Source of the DNA: Planctomycetaceae bacterium
GTDB taxonomy: Bacteria; Planctomycetota; Planctomycetia; Pirellulales; Thermoguttaceae
Assembly: GCA_012719125.1 (NCBI GenBank)
Contig: JAAYAY010000324.1
Coordinates: forward strand, 47,196-111,195
Reading direction: 5' to 3'
DNA: 64,000 nt
In this document: one piece after another, positions 28,460 to 38,567 of the stretch
How the letters are laid out: the number at the start of each line of letters is the position of its first letter
Position numbering within the stretch: position 1 is the first letter of the stretch
Position numbers and translations under genes: made by a program
The notes under the pieces: generated by a model
The model's input: only the letters and a program-made list of their open reading frames with translations
What the model was told of the DNA's origin: nothing
Database searches by the model: none

Positions 28460-28711
28460 GTGGAGGTAGGTCTTTGTCTGGTAACGAGTTCCAGAAAGGA
28501 ACGAAACGTCCATTTGCTCCCGTGGGGCGACGTGACGGCCGATCTGGAAACATCACAATTGGCCAGGGCTAAACACGATCCCCTGGCACGAGCGCGATTC
28601 TACCAAACTCTGCTCGACAATGGAATGGTCGAAAGCCGAGCGGCTCTTGCCCGCCATTTGGGGGTGAGCCGAGCCCGTGTAACGCAGGTTCTTCGCCGGC
28701 TCAAGGAATAG
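28460..28711 (+). CDS. Small HTH protein, likely element-associated
   Basis: An 83-residue frame with a GTG start. The C-terminal segment SRAALARHLGVSRARVTQVL is a clear helix-turn-helix. The N-terminal part (LPWGDVTADLETSQLARAKH) is not recognised. Similar C-termini occur next to recombinases and in mobile elements. The gene may be a complete small regulator or the end of a longer lost gene. Confidence 0.55.
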   Translation: MEVGLCLVTSSRKERNVHLLPWGDVTADLETSQLARAKHDPLARARFYQTLLDNGMVESRAALARHLGVSRARVTQVLRRLKE

Positions 28712-29172
28712 ACGACCGAGTGCCCATTTGCCGTCTTCGCTGACACGATTGTATCGGCAGTGCGACTCGACCGAATAGCTGTCCCGGCATCGTGCTAGGC
28801 TCGATTGGATCGGGGCACTCCTGGGGGGGGCTATCCGCTGCCAGTTCACAGCCCATTTCTAGCATCGAGGTCATCCCTTGCGGGATCTTGGACGCCAGGG
28901 GTATAAAGGGAGGAGATCGCACGGACGCGTAGGCTGGCACTGCTACATCAGTGGCTCTTGCCGCTGTAACCCCTGCTAAACAAGGCTGCAGTGGGTGGTG
29001 CCGTCTTCGAGCTTGGATTCGCTCGCACTCGCACATCGTGTTGGCCCCCTACAGCACCGCGAGACAGTCAATCACTGGATTGGCGGTCTTGCGGTATGCC
29101 TGCTCTCCCTTCTAGGGACTCTCGCCCCTGCCAAGGCCGCCCCATCATTCACCACGTGTGGGAGGCCACGAA
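28712..29172. other. Intergenic region before the DUF927-like unit
   Basis: About 460 bases. A purine-rich GGGGTATAAAGGGAGGAG stretch lies near 28898-28915. No gene, tRNA or repeat can be supported. It probably holds the promoter for the next two genes. Confidence 0.4.
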
Positions 29173-29475
29173 ATGTTGCAGGAGCAACCAACCGCAGTTC
29201 CAACGGACTCCAACGTCTGCTTGTCGGTGCCGGTCCAGAGTCTGCGGCCACTCGTCGAATCTGTTCTCGAATCATTGGGCTGTCTTCCTGGTTGGCCCCT
29301 CGGTCGAGTCGCCCTCAATGAACGTGAGGCCGCCGAGTGCCTGGGAGTCAAGGTTCACGTTCTCCGTGATGCGAGGCTCAGACTGAAACTGAATCACACG
29401 CTGATCGGCCGAACGGTCACTTACACCGCCAGCCAACTCGCTGCTGCTCTCGAAAAGATGGCAGCCAATCCGTAA
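29173..29475 (+). CDS. Small putative DNA-binding protein
   Basis: A 100-residue protein. Residues about 45-85 (VALNEREAAECLGVKVHVLRDARLRLKL, quoted in part NEREAAECLGVKVHVLRDA) resemble an excisionase-type helix-turn-helix followed by a wing (HTLIGRTVTYTASQLAAALE). The N-terminus (VQSLRPLVESVLESL) is helical. It lies 94 bases upstream of the DUF927-like ATPase, the arrangement of a small regulator or primase helper before a replication protein in integrated elements. Confidence 0.7.
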   Translation: MLQEQPTAVPTDSNVCLSVPVQSLRPLVESVLESLGCLPGWPLGRVALNEREAAECLGVKVHVLRDARLRLKLNHTLIGRTVTYTASQLAAALEKMAANP

Positions 29476-29569
29476 GTCTGTGCCCACTCTTCTTCCTTCC
29501 GACATATGGCGAAGGCCCGCCTTTGGTCAATCATCATCAAGAAAATCTAGCGCTACAGGAGTCGTACCA

Positions 29570-32014
29570 ATGCCGATAGCTAACCCGCTGCACTCGAAAG
29601 GCAATGATTGTGATCAGGACATCTCGAACAGTCGATGGCTACGAACGACAAACGGCACGTTCGAAATCAGGTATCGCCCCAAGGACCATGACTACGAGTA
29701 TGTCAGGATCGCCAGCCACGGAATCTGCATCAAGACGGTTTTGTTTGTCATTAGTCAGCGAGAGACTCGGATTCGCTATACTCTTGAGTTCCTGACGCCA
29801 GACGGGACGCCTTGTCAGATCATTCAACATGAAGATCTTGCCGATGAACAAGCCTTCTTTAAGGTAGCCCTTCCTGGATTCACCCTGTCGGCGAACTCAA
29901 GGTCTTTTGCATTGTTACGTGAATGCCTGATGGAGGATCTGCCAGGGGCAAGCTTCGAGGCAATCTTGACAACCCTCGGCTGGTATGTGTGGCAGGGCAA
30001 ATACGTTTTTGCACACGCCGGCGGGATCATCAGTGCCGATTCTGCCTGCTGGGAATCTGAGTTGGACGACCCATCCGGAACGCCGCAACTCCTTGACGTG
30101 ATTGACATTGACAAGGCCTGTTCCGATGTTCCGATTTTGGCAGGACAACATAGGCCCATATCGGCAGTCCATGTCCGCGTTCCTGAGCAGCTCGCGGGCT
30201 ATCGGCCCGACCCGCCCAAGACTCAGGAAGAAGCTCGTAGTTCCGTTCGGGCCGTTCTGGAGCTCCTGGCACTCGGCGACCCGAATGTCACGTATGTCGC
30301 TGTTCCCGCACTTTTCGCGGCCGCAATACAAGATCCAAGAGTCGCTATATTTCTCTACGGAGAAAGCGGCTCAATGAAGACTGAGTTCGCCCTCTTGTTG
30401 CTCTCGTTCTTCATTCCGAATGCCCAAGAGCGTGACTGCGCATCCTTCAAGTCGACTGAAAACGCACTCCGTGCTTTGTTCTCTTCAAGCGGAAACGTGC
30501 CAATCGTCATTGATGACTATATTCAATTGCCAGGAAGCCGTAACGGAGGCGACGAAGCCAAGAAGGCAGAGAACTTGATCCGCTCAGTGGTCAACCGCAC
30601 AGGAAAAGATCGCTGTGCCGGCGATGGTTCCCTCAGGCCGATCGACCGGCCCCGCGGATTACCAATTATCACAGGAGAAATTCTTCCGGACGGGCTTGAG
30701 TCATTGCGACGTCGGACCATCAACCTTCCTGTCGATAAAGGAACTTTCGAGGCAGCGATCCAAGGCACCAGACCAAATCGCTTTGACCACTTTCAAGCCC
30801 TGGCCCGCCAGGGGACGCTCGCGCAGGCAATGGGAGCCTTTATTGCCTGGGTAGCGGGCAGGCTCCCAGATCATCGTGACTTTCTCGAGGAGCCTGGACA
30901 CGATATTGTGCCCGATTATCCAACTCACCTGCGACTACTCGAAGCAACGGAGTACATACTGTCTGGTTCGGTCGCAATGCTCGAATTCGCACGTGAAATT
31001 GGCGCCTGTTCCGATGCCGAGTGTGAGCGTCATGACTCATTAGCCATTGACGCAGCCTCCAATATCTTGGATCGTGCATATTTTGAGTCCCTGGAAGACT
31101 CGCCCACTGAGGCATTTGGACAATTGGTTCAAGCTGCGTTATCGTCTCTTCGCTGCCACATCGAAGTGATGGACATTGACAACCATAAGGATTGGGAGTA
31201 CGCCATTCCCCTTGAACTTCTTGGGTACACCGAGCGCGAAGTCGCGGTCACTGACTTGAGCAATGAATCGGGCGATGAAGAAGCGTGCTTGGATCAGATC
31301 GGCTCGCCTGAAGCCGCAGTGAACACGGTCGTTGAGAAGTCAGCTGCAGAAGCGAGCTGCGACTTGAACCACGCGACATCGAAAGGTGCTGATCGTAACG
31401 GCAGTAAATACGTTGAGCACGAGAACGTCTACAGGCCGCACGGAAAGCGAGTCGGATGGTTGCACGGGATCCATATTGATCTGATACCCGAGGCTGCTCT
31501 CGCTGAGGCAAATAGTATGGCAGGCAGAGCGGGTATGCTGAGCCTGCCTGGCAAAAAAGCATTTGGGAAAATGTTGGCCTCCCAGAACTGGATCGCGACT
31601 CGTAACAAGGACCGGAATACTCTCAAAGTCCGACGTGGCAATATCGTGCATGAAGTCTGGAGAATTCACTGTCTACGGCTATTTGAAACCGCGTTGAGAT
31701 GGAGTGCATTTGACGTCGAGGGCTATCGGCAGATGTCGCGCGTCGAACGACAGCATGCCGCTGCAGACCGACGTGAGACGATCCTGGCCCAACTGCGCAC
31801 GAAGGTGGTCGACTTCCAGGTGGAACATCTGCTGAATCCAGTCCTTACCGAGACCGACCGAAAAGCCGTGCTGACTCCGGCGCCACCACAACTGGATGAA
31901 GACTCCGCCACCACCGAAAGTTGCGAGAAACGATATACTCCTGCTCCCTTGCCCTACCGTCCACTCCCTGGCTACGACGAACCTGACAAGGATGAAGACG
32001 GGATGGACTCATAG
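29570..32014 (+). CDS. DUF927-like P-loop ATPase/helicase of mobile element
   Basis: An 814-residue protein. A Walker A motif LYGESGSMKTEFA lies near residue 262 and a Walker B VPIVIDDYIQLPG near 312. The segment FKSTENALRALF between them and ITGEILPDGLESLRRRTINL after them fit the DUF927 helicase group of integrated plasmids and phages. The N-terminal 250 residues are a separate domain and the C-terminal 250 end in an acidic/Pro-rich tail. A CAGGAG 8 bases before the ATG decides the start. The likely role is replication or maintenance of an integrated element. Confidence 0.75.
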   Translation: MPIANPLHSKGNDCDQDISNSRWLRTTNGTFEIRYRPKDHDYEYVRIASHGICIKTVLFVISQRETRIRYTLEFLTPDGTPCQIIQHEDLADEQAFFKVALPGFTLSANSRSFALLRECLMEDLPGASFEAILTTLGWYVWQGKYVFAHAGGIISADSACWESELDDPSGTPQLLDVIDIDKACSDVPILAGQHRPISAVHVRVPEQLAGYRPDPPKTQEEARSSVRAVLELLALGDPNVTYVAVPALFAAAIQDPRVAIFLYGESGSMKTEFALLLLSFFIPNAQERDCASFKSTENALRALFSSSGNVPIVIDDYIQLPGSRNGGDEAKKAENLIRSVVNRTGKDRCAGDGSLRPIDRPRGLPIITGEILPDGLESLRRRTINLPVDKGTFEAAIQGTRPNRFDHFQALARQGTLAQAMGAFIAWVAGRLPDHRDFLEEPGHDIVPDYPTHLRLLEATEYILSGSVAMLEFAREIGACSDAECERHDSLAIDAASNILDRAYFESLEDSPTEAFGQLVQAALSSLRCHIEVMDIDNHKDWEYAIPLELLGYTEREVAVTDLSNESGDEEACLDQIGSPEAAVNTVVEKSAAEASCDLNHATSKGADRNGSKYVEHENVYRPHGKRVGWLHGIHIDLIPEAALAEANSMAGRAGMLSLPGKKAFGKMLASQNWIATRNKDRNTLKVRRGNIVHEVWRIHCLRLFETALRWSAFDVEGYRQMSRVERQHAAADRRETILAQLRTKVVDFQVEHLLNPVLTETDRKAVLTPAPPQLDEDSATTESCEKRYTPAPLPYRPLPGYDEPDKDEDGMDS

Positions 32015-32153
32015 CGATTCTACGTCGCGGCTCAATAATCGGAATCTCCCATTCGCAAGAGACGATGTCGGTTCGATCGAGTAGGTGAAGTAGTTCGAAA
32101 CGGAATTCAACCTCACATGTGAATGGAATCCACAGCCACGCCTGCGGCGTAGA

Positions 32154-33824
32154 TCAGTAGCAGGTCTCCCGGAGCGTTTTCCGGACCATTAAAGAGAAGA
32201 AACAGAGGTAACAGAAAAAGAACAAGAAGAAACAAATGAAAAAGAAAGCAAACTTAAACCGGCTGTAAAGTGCGTTCAGGAGGGCATCACGGTGCGCAGC
32301 GCTCTCTACTAGTTCCCAGACGACGCTTGGAGTATGTGCGTCACGGATCACGGCCTGAAGTTGCGTCAGAAATTGTTTACCGCGCGCATTCTCGCCATCA
32401 CTTTGAGCAATTTCAGAAGCCGCAAATGTCGCCCCAACTTGCTGCTCAAGGTGGTTAATACTTTCGTCCCATACTGGCCTGGATGTAAGACAACGAACGA
32501 CGTCCGCCACAAGCGTCGAAGATGAATGGGCCGCCCGGCGAAATAATAGTCCGATATTCAGTTGCGGATTTCCTCCCGTAGCACCAAGGAAGTTGAAGCT
32601 GGACACGAGAGCAGTGTCGTCGTCCGCCGCGACGATTTTCGCATGCGAATGTGTTGGTGTCTGATTAAAAAAGAGATCGCCTTCAAGGCCCTCTGTGTCG
32701 GCCACAAGTTTGGCGAGGGACGCAGGCCTCTGCAGCTCGGCATTCTCATCAAGTAGTCCTAGATAAAGATATACTTGAACACCTCTCTCAACGGCTTTGA
32801 GAATAGTGGATGTGTACTGTCCAATCCCGTCATCTGACCAGAATGCTGAGTGAATGACGCACCAAGCTCGCGCGTTGTCGAGGATGTCCTTACACGTTGA
32901 GATGTGCGCCGCCGCATCGTAGACCAGTTGTACTGGCATTCGCGATCGATTGAGAAACTCACACTCGTCGTACGATGAGTTCGCCTCCGACGACTGTTCT
33001 GCGTCGCCAACGTGCTCAAGGCACTTAAGAGCGTAGAAGGGGATGAATTGCCGTCCGCGTCTATTTGGCTCGATCGTGTGTTCAGGAGGCATTGACTCCT
33101 TAATATTTTCTGGGTGATCAAGTATCCACTCTCTAAGGTCAGCGATGAGCGGGCCCCATTGCCCCCAGGACTCAATAGTCCGCTCGGGCATAACCGGGGA
33201 CCAGTCAATCGAATCAGATATAAGAAACGGCGCGAACTCAAATAACAGAGTGCGGCTTTCTGGCATCCCCTTTAGCTCACCGCTCAAAGCCATCCACCGA
33301 CGACCGCGATCCCGCGTAAGCCACCTCTGTGAATTGAATAGTGACGCGATGGATGAAGTTTGTAGACTTAGAATTGAGTTCAGAGAGTCACTCGAGCGAC
33401 CGACGCTGATTTCGTCCTCGCCAGGATGGACGAATTGGATTCGCGCGTCGTCCGGACGAAACGCCACGACGTGCCCCCATTTTAGGTCCTGAAAGGCGTG
33501 AAAGAACCTCTCGGATGGACTTCCCGGAAACGCAAGGTCCTGCAACGTGCCCTCTTTTGCCGCCAAGACCGCCGAACCCTCCAACCGAAGGGCGTCAGTT
33601 TCGAAATCCATTCCAATCAGGTTCTCGTTGACCAACCGTACAATCAGCTGGTCCACAATGTTCCTATGTAAGCCGAACTCCTCCGCGATCTTCCCAGGCC
33701 GAGTGATCCCGTCTCTGATCGCAGCAAGTAACAACAAATCAAGTGGCTGTAACGGTCCTCTTTCCATCGCCTCGACGGAGAACACGCACCTTATAACTGG
33801 TATGCAAAGGCGAAGCCGGTTCAT
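32154..33824 (-). CDS. mkoB: MkoB-like PLD nuclease, Mokosh type I
   Basis: A 556-residue protein. The N-terminus has a winged-helix-like segment (LLLLAAIRDGITRPGKIAEE, then FGLHRNIVDQLIVRLV). A phospholipase D-type domain at about residues 310-425 has the HKD-like motif HSHAKIVAADDDTALVSSFN. Only one HKD motif is clear, so a dimeric active site is likely, as in PLD nucleases. It overlaps the helicase gene by 4 bases. The last 35 residues are extremely Phe-rich (FFFICFFLFFF) and come from a homopurine tract. The pairing with a kinase-helicase fits Mokosh type I defence. Confidence 0.8.
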   Translation of the reverse strand: MNRLRLCIPVIRCVFSVEAMERGPLQPLDLLLLAAIRDGITRPGKIAEEFGLHRNIVDQLIVRLVNENLIGMDFETDALRLEGSAVLAAKEGTLQDLAFPGSPSERFFHAFQDLKWGHVVAFRPDDARIQFVHPGEDEISVGRSSDSLNSILSLQTSSIASLFNSQRWLTRDRGRRWMALSGELKGMPESRTLLFEFAPFLISDSIDWSPVMPERTIESWGQWGPLIADLREWILDHPENIKESMPPEHTIEPNRRGRQFIPFYALKCLEHVGDAEQSSEANSSYDECEFLNRSRMPVQLVYDAAAHISTCKDILDNARAWCVIHSAFWSDDGIGQYTSTILKAVERGVQVYLYLGLLDENAELQRPASLAKLVADTEGLEGDLFFNQTPTHSHAKIVAADDDTALVSSFNFLGATGGNPQLNIGLLFRRAAHSSSTLVADVVRCLTSRPVWDESINHLEQQVGATFAASEIAQSDGENARGKQFLTQLQAVIRDAHTPSVVWELVESAAHRDALLNALYSRFKFAFFFICFFLFFFCYLCFFSLMVRKTLRETCY

Positions 33825-36800
33825 TGGTTGACTCCTGGTATAAAAGTGGCAGCGGGGATCACCGATGGAGCCAACACTTGGACAAGGCGTTTGCAGAACT
33901 GAAGTTCTGGGGCATTCGATTCGGCCTTCTGTTTAAGCATCGCAAAGCACCCAATAATGATCATCAGTTTGCGTGCTCGAGAAAGTGCCACATTCATTTG
34001 TGGGGCATCCAGAAAGCCCATTTCGAATCCAGTGTTGTTTCTGACGAGGTTGAGAATGGCTATGTCGGCCTCTTGGCCTTGAAAGGCAGTGGCAGTGGCT
34101 GCGGCCCTTTCGCAAAGCCCCAATCCAGCTGGCAGGTCGATTTTTCTAAGCAGGCTTCCGAGCCTGCTAACTTGACGACGGTAGGGTGAGATCGTCGCCA
34201 GCTTAAGCACACGTGTATCTGATTTAGACTGAGCTTGGGGCCAAGTACGCGTGAGACGAAGTAACACCTGCTCGGTGACCTCCAGCTCCACCTCATTTTG
34301 AAATGAAAAACCGTCGCGTTCGATCTCATCTTCCGTCGACCGGCCGTTTGGCCAGTGCAAATGAGGCACGTCAATCCAGACCACGGCACGCCCTCCGAAT
34401 TCTGCGTGGTCGTCGCCGAATAGGTAGCTCCGGTCCACGCTGGGAGCATCGACGAGTTTGTCATCGTAAAAGGCGTGGCTGACGACCCGGCAAATGTCCG
34501 GGTGCATTCGGTGTTGCTCAGACAGCATTTCTTTCGCGCTGGTCGGTATCTCGTCGAAGAACGTTTCAAACGGTCCAAGCAAGTGTTCGCAATTACTCGT
34601 AATTCGCGTTTGGTCGTGAACATCTATCTCGCCGTCATTGACGGAGTCCCTAACCAGATCATCGACAACGGATCGGAAGTCCTCTTTCCGGTACGGTCCC
34701 AGTTGGTTCGGATCACCAATCAATACCCAGCGATGACCAAGGCGCATTGGAATCGATAGGTCACATCCGACAACTCGACCGGCTTCTTCAATGATGACCC
34801 AGTCAAAACACCCTGCGCTAAAACCTTCCAGACATGCGTCTGCACAGGTTGTGAGAATGATGCTGGCCGCCTCGGCGAGCAGCAGGACTGATTCGTCTGT
34901 CAACTCACTATCGAGCTCACTGGTGATGCTGTCAGCGATTGCCAAGTAAATGGGATCAGAACCACGCGTACGAAGTGTCCTGCAACAAGGTTCAAACAAC
35001 TGGCGTGCTTGATCACGCATTTGCTGACGTGTCTTTGCCCGATCTGCGGACGTTAACCTGAGAATTATAGGCGGCTGCTCCCCAATCGATGTGGCAAATC
35101 GTTCCTTCACTCTACTTGCAAGGTGATCAATCGCGAAGTGCATGTGGGCGGCAACTAAGATCCTGGCCTGTGGGTCCTCTTCGGCCGACAGAATGTGCTG
35201 CATTAGTCCAGCAACATATGTTGATTTCCCGGTGCCAGGGGGGCCCTGTACCAGAAACAACGGAGCTGTCGCCATTGTCCGACTTACGAGCTGCGATTTT
35301 TCTTCACTCCAATTCGCATAGTCTAACGATAGGGGTACGGGGTCGATGCAGCGGTGTCTGGCTCGGGGATTACGAAGCACCTCGGAGAGTATCGCGTGCC
35401 TTTCCAGCTCACTCAGTGCATCCTTCCTTCGACGAAAAAGGCCCATTTGCCACGCTTGATCTTGCGTCTTAAACCACGCTGTTAATCCGCAGGGAGTCCG
35501 TGCATCCGCACGTGCAAGTCCCTCGCGATAAAGTGTCAATTCATGTTGCCCACTGCCACACTGTGGAACGTCTCGGACTTCAAAGTCGGCACTTACCCAC
35601 ACCGTTCGCCCATTTTGACGATCCCATAACCGCTGGTCATTAGAAAGTTCGACACGCACTTCAGATTTTTCACGCAGGATCACTGAGAAATCCGGTATTT
35701 GCCGTCTGCGGATCAGTCGATTGTGAGGCATGTCGGCTTGGCCTTCCAACTGGCGGATTACGACCTTCTCCGTCCCGATGTCATTCTTCCACGTGACGGT
35801 AGACTCCTCCACACGTACTGGCACTACATGCTCCTCCCAAAAAGCAAGCTCCGCGAGGTTGAGATAATCGAGCGCCTCCACAGCTGGATCCACTGATTCT
35901 TGGGGAGACACAAGTTCATCAAAGATCCCACGCCAAGAGCGTGCGGAGGGCGGCGGCGTCTTCGTGGAATTGACTCGCAGTTCTACGTGCCGAAGCTGAA
36001 TCGACTTCTTGCTCCGTTCGTTCCAGGGAAACTCAAGAACTCTGTTTACGGAAAGACGTTTCCAATCACTCGCGCCCGAAGGCGTTCGAAAGACTGCACA
36101 TAGAAGCTGCCACCCGTTTGGGAGGAGTATGCGGCATTGCCAAACACCTTTCTCAACGTCACAGGTCCCAATTGCCAACCGAGCATCGGCTAACTGCTTC
36201 GGCAACCACTCATCCCAACTGGCTGAACAGCCATTGCTTGTCAACAGCCGAGTCAATTCGTCGATCGTAGTAGTTGAGACGACTATGCAAAGCGGGCCGC
36301 TGTCGCCCTTTTCCCCCCTAAAGATGGACTCGACAGCTTTGGCACGTAGTTGATAGTCGCTTGCCAGCGCGGTAGAAGGAAATCGCGGTTTCAGTAATTG
36401 GCGAAAAAAACGCCTTTCGGCTTGTTGCGGAAGCATCGCGATCGCTTCCGTAAGAATGAATCTCCGTATGGAGTCCGCGCCTGTGCCTTGCACTAGTTTT
36501 TCGCGGAATCGGATCATGTCCTGCTTATTGTTAGGGCGTGCTGTCAATAACCAAACAATTGTTATTAGCATGGAATAGATGTCACCCGCTGGTGTACCTG
36601 CAATGACACGTCCTTGGTAATTCGGAAGTGTCGGATGATACCACCTTTGATCGATGCTCAGCACGTCGGCTGGCTCACCTTCAGTCCTCCTCACGGCGTT
36701 AAAGAATGTACTCGCTTCGAATCGTCCAAGTTTGATAAAACCCGGTTGATCGCGGGAGGTGCTCTCATCGATGAAGAGATTCTCTGGTTGAATCCTTCGG

Positions 36801-37261
36801 TGAACGATGCGACTTTCATGTAATGCTGACAACGCCTTGAACAGATGACCAATATGTCCCCAGATTTCGGCACGGTACTCCTGATTACTTCCTCGCCATT
36901 GCGAAAAACACGGCTGTGCATCAGTTGCATTTCGAGCCCAATGAGCCATGCTAGGTAGGTCCACTGGCTGCATGACTAAGACAAGCCATTGTCGATCTGC
37001 GTCGCTTCCGCCATCGACGAACCCGATCAACGATGGATCAAACGGTTGGCACGACAACCGAAAGAGTTTCCTTACCTCCGCTGACCAGAGTCGCCTCTTT
37101 GTCGTGCTTTGTGTTTCTCCGGCTCCCGTAGCGTAGGCAACTACGGTAACATCGCCACCGTCGGTTGTGTCTCGGGCGCTCCATACTTGCGCACCAGGAT
37201 ACAGCGCATCCAAGTCCTCTCGCCTAGTCTGCAGGTCGTAGCGATTGAGAATCTTGGACAT
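33821..37261 (-). CDS. mkoA: MkoA-like kinase-helicase, Mokosh type I
   Basis: A 1146-residue fusion. Residues 1-260 are a protein-kinase fold, but the catalytic loop reads HRRIQPEN (HRD Asp replaced by Arg156, Lys by Gln) and the DFG position reads LGRFE, so it looks like a pseudokinase. The C-terminal half is an SF1 helicase (COG1112): Walker A GPPGTGKSTY near 675, Walker B VIIEEAGR near 825, GDPNQLGPYR, SEQHRMHP, then FQGQEADIAIL and MNVALSRARKL. Mokosh type I pairs exactly such a kinase-helicase with a PLD protein, which follows here with a 4-base overlap. The segment is richer in A+T than the core genes. Confidence 0.85.
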   Translation of the reverse strand: MSKILNRYDLQTRREDLDALYPGAQVWSARDTTDGGDVTVVAYATGAGETQSTTKRRLWSAEVRKLFRLSCQPFDPSLIGFVDGGSDADRQWLVLVMQPVDLPSMAHWARNATDAQPCFSQWRGSNQEYRAEIWGHIGHLFKALSALHESRIVHRRIQPENLFIDESTSRDQPGFIKLGRFEASTFFNAVRRTEGEPADVLSIDQRWYHPTLPNYQGRVIAGTPAGDIYSMLITIVWLLTARPNNKQDMIRFREKLVQGTGADSIRRFILTEAIAMLPQQAERRFFRQLLKPRFPSTALASDYQLRAKAVESIFRGEKGDSGPLCIVVSTTTIDELTRLLTSNGCSASWDEWLPKQLADARLAIGTCDVEKGVWQCRILLPNGWQLLCAVFRTPSGASDWKRLSVNRVLEFPWNERSKKSIQLRHVELRVNSTKTPPPSARSWRGIFDELVSPQESVDPAVEALDYLNLAELAFWEEHVVPVRVEESTVTWKNDIGTEKVVIRQLEGQADMPHNRLIRRRQIPDFSVILREKSEVRVELSNDQRLWDRQNGRTVWVSADFEVRDVPQCGSGQHELTLYREGLARADARTPCGLTAWFKTQDQAWQMGLFRRRKDALSELERHAILSEVLRNPRARHRCIDPVPLSLDYANWSEEKSQLVSRTMATAPLFLVQGPPGTGKSTYVAGLMQHILSAEEDPQARILVAAHMHFAIDHLASRVKERFATSIGEQPPIILRLTSADRAKTRQQMRDQARQLFEPCCRTLRTRGSDPIYLAIADSITSELDSELTDESVLLLAEAASIILTTCADACLEGFSAGCFDWVIIEEAGRVVGCDLSIPMRLGHRWVLIGDPNQLGPYRKEDFRSVVDDLVRDSVNDGEIDVHDQTRITSNCEHLLGPFETFFDEIPTSAKEMLSEQHRMHPDICRVVSHAFYDDKLVDAPSVDRSYLFGDDHAEFGGRAVVWIDVPHLHWPNGRSTEDEIERDGFSFQNEVELEVTEQVLLRLTRTWPQAQSKSDTRVLKLATISPYRRQVSRLGSLLRKIDLPAGLGLCERAAATATAFQGQEADIAILNLVRNNTGFEMGFLDAPQMNVALSRARKLMIIIGCFAMLKQKAESNAPELQFCKRLVQVLAPSVIPAATFIPGVNQ

Positions 37262-38567
37262 GTGCGCCTCCGTGATCCGACTCGGGATTCTGTGGGTTTT
37301 GGCAATTCCCGATTCTATTCGGTGCGCCGCCGGTCAGGAAGCCAGTTCACCACACTCGTGCACCTTTTTTTTTGAGGCAGCTTTTACCTGTCGGTGAAGC
37401 GGAGGGACACATTTTCTACTGATCCTGAAGCCCCCTCGGCCTGACAGCCTGTAGCACTTCCACATCCGCCCGAAGTCGCTTGAGTGGCGGATACCTCATG
37501 CAATTAGCGTCAACGCCAACTCGCGTTGGTTGGACAAACTCCCATCACGAACGGGAAGCCTGAACTGCACGAGCTGGTAGGCGTGTCCTGAGCGCGCTAG
37601 TGACCGGCCGGAAACCGCCTCGGTCCGACACACCGATTGAACCTGGCCACATCCGTTTCCGGCCTCGGTAGAATCGACCTCCGCTCGGTTCGGCCGCTTG
37701 CGTCTACGTCATCAGCCAGTCGTGATGTAGACATTTTCATGGTCGTCGGCCGTGAACCATTGCGTGCTGGGCAGCGACGCTTGGACACTGAGGCCGCAAT
37801 CTCCTCGGTTCGTTGGGCGAGAGCCAGTTCCTGAGTCAGGACGGATACTCATTGGCGCGCAACAAATTCGGCGCATCTGCCGTCGGTGTTGTCGTCATGA
37901 GCTCGTAAGCTGTTTCGGACCTCCCCGGGACGTCGTTGCCGTCGTTTGGCAGAGTCGGTTCACGAAGTTGACCGTGCGCTCAGCCCTTGTAGCCGTCGTA
38001 CTCGGCCAGAGTGTCATCCAGGTCGATCAGGAGGTAGGGAGCTTCCGCGATCGGGTATCTTGGTGGCATGGCCTGTTCCAATGGAGGCAGTTCTGTTTGC
38101 GTCGAGCCAGATATGCCCAGGCATAGTAGCTGCCAATCTTGCCAGCAGTGGGACAGCGACTGAGAACACGAGCCTGCCGCCAGATTTCGGAATGGAAATC
38201 ACGCGAGCATCGTCTCAAAATCGGCGGCTTCCCGGTGCTTTGACCCACTGATGGCAGAACGATGTGCGATATATAGAGTGCCTGTGGTTCCCGGCGAGAC
38301 GTACGCCTCACTGAGAGGCAGCGAGTCGGCACAATCCCGCCATCAGAGAGAAACGAAGGCTCTTTTGGCTTCTGAACTCTGCGGGTCGGCACGATACGGG
38401 ATCAGCGGCCGACGTTGAGCACCGACAACCCCCATGCTCCCTGGGAGCCACAGACTCCTTTTCTGCCCACAAAGCCATGCGACGACTTGCCCGCGAGCGT
38501 CTGGTTGACAGAGTTTCTCATGTAGAAGATAAACAGAAGCGACCTGCTGAAGACCGGACGAGACGAC
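37262..38567. other. Long gene-poor region in island
   Basis: About 1.3 kb between the kinase-helicase start and the metallo-hydrolase. Only short frames without start signals occur on either strand. A minus-strand reading near 37995-38085, AEAPYLLIDLDDTLAEYDGY followed by a stop, looks protein-like and may be the end of a decayed gene, but I cannot name it. Another feature is a run of nine or more T at about 37365-37373. Confidence 0.4.
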
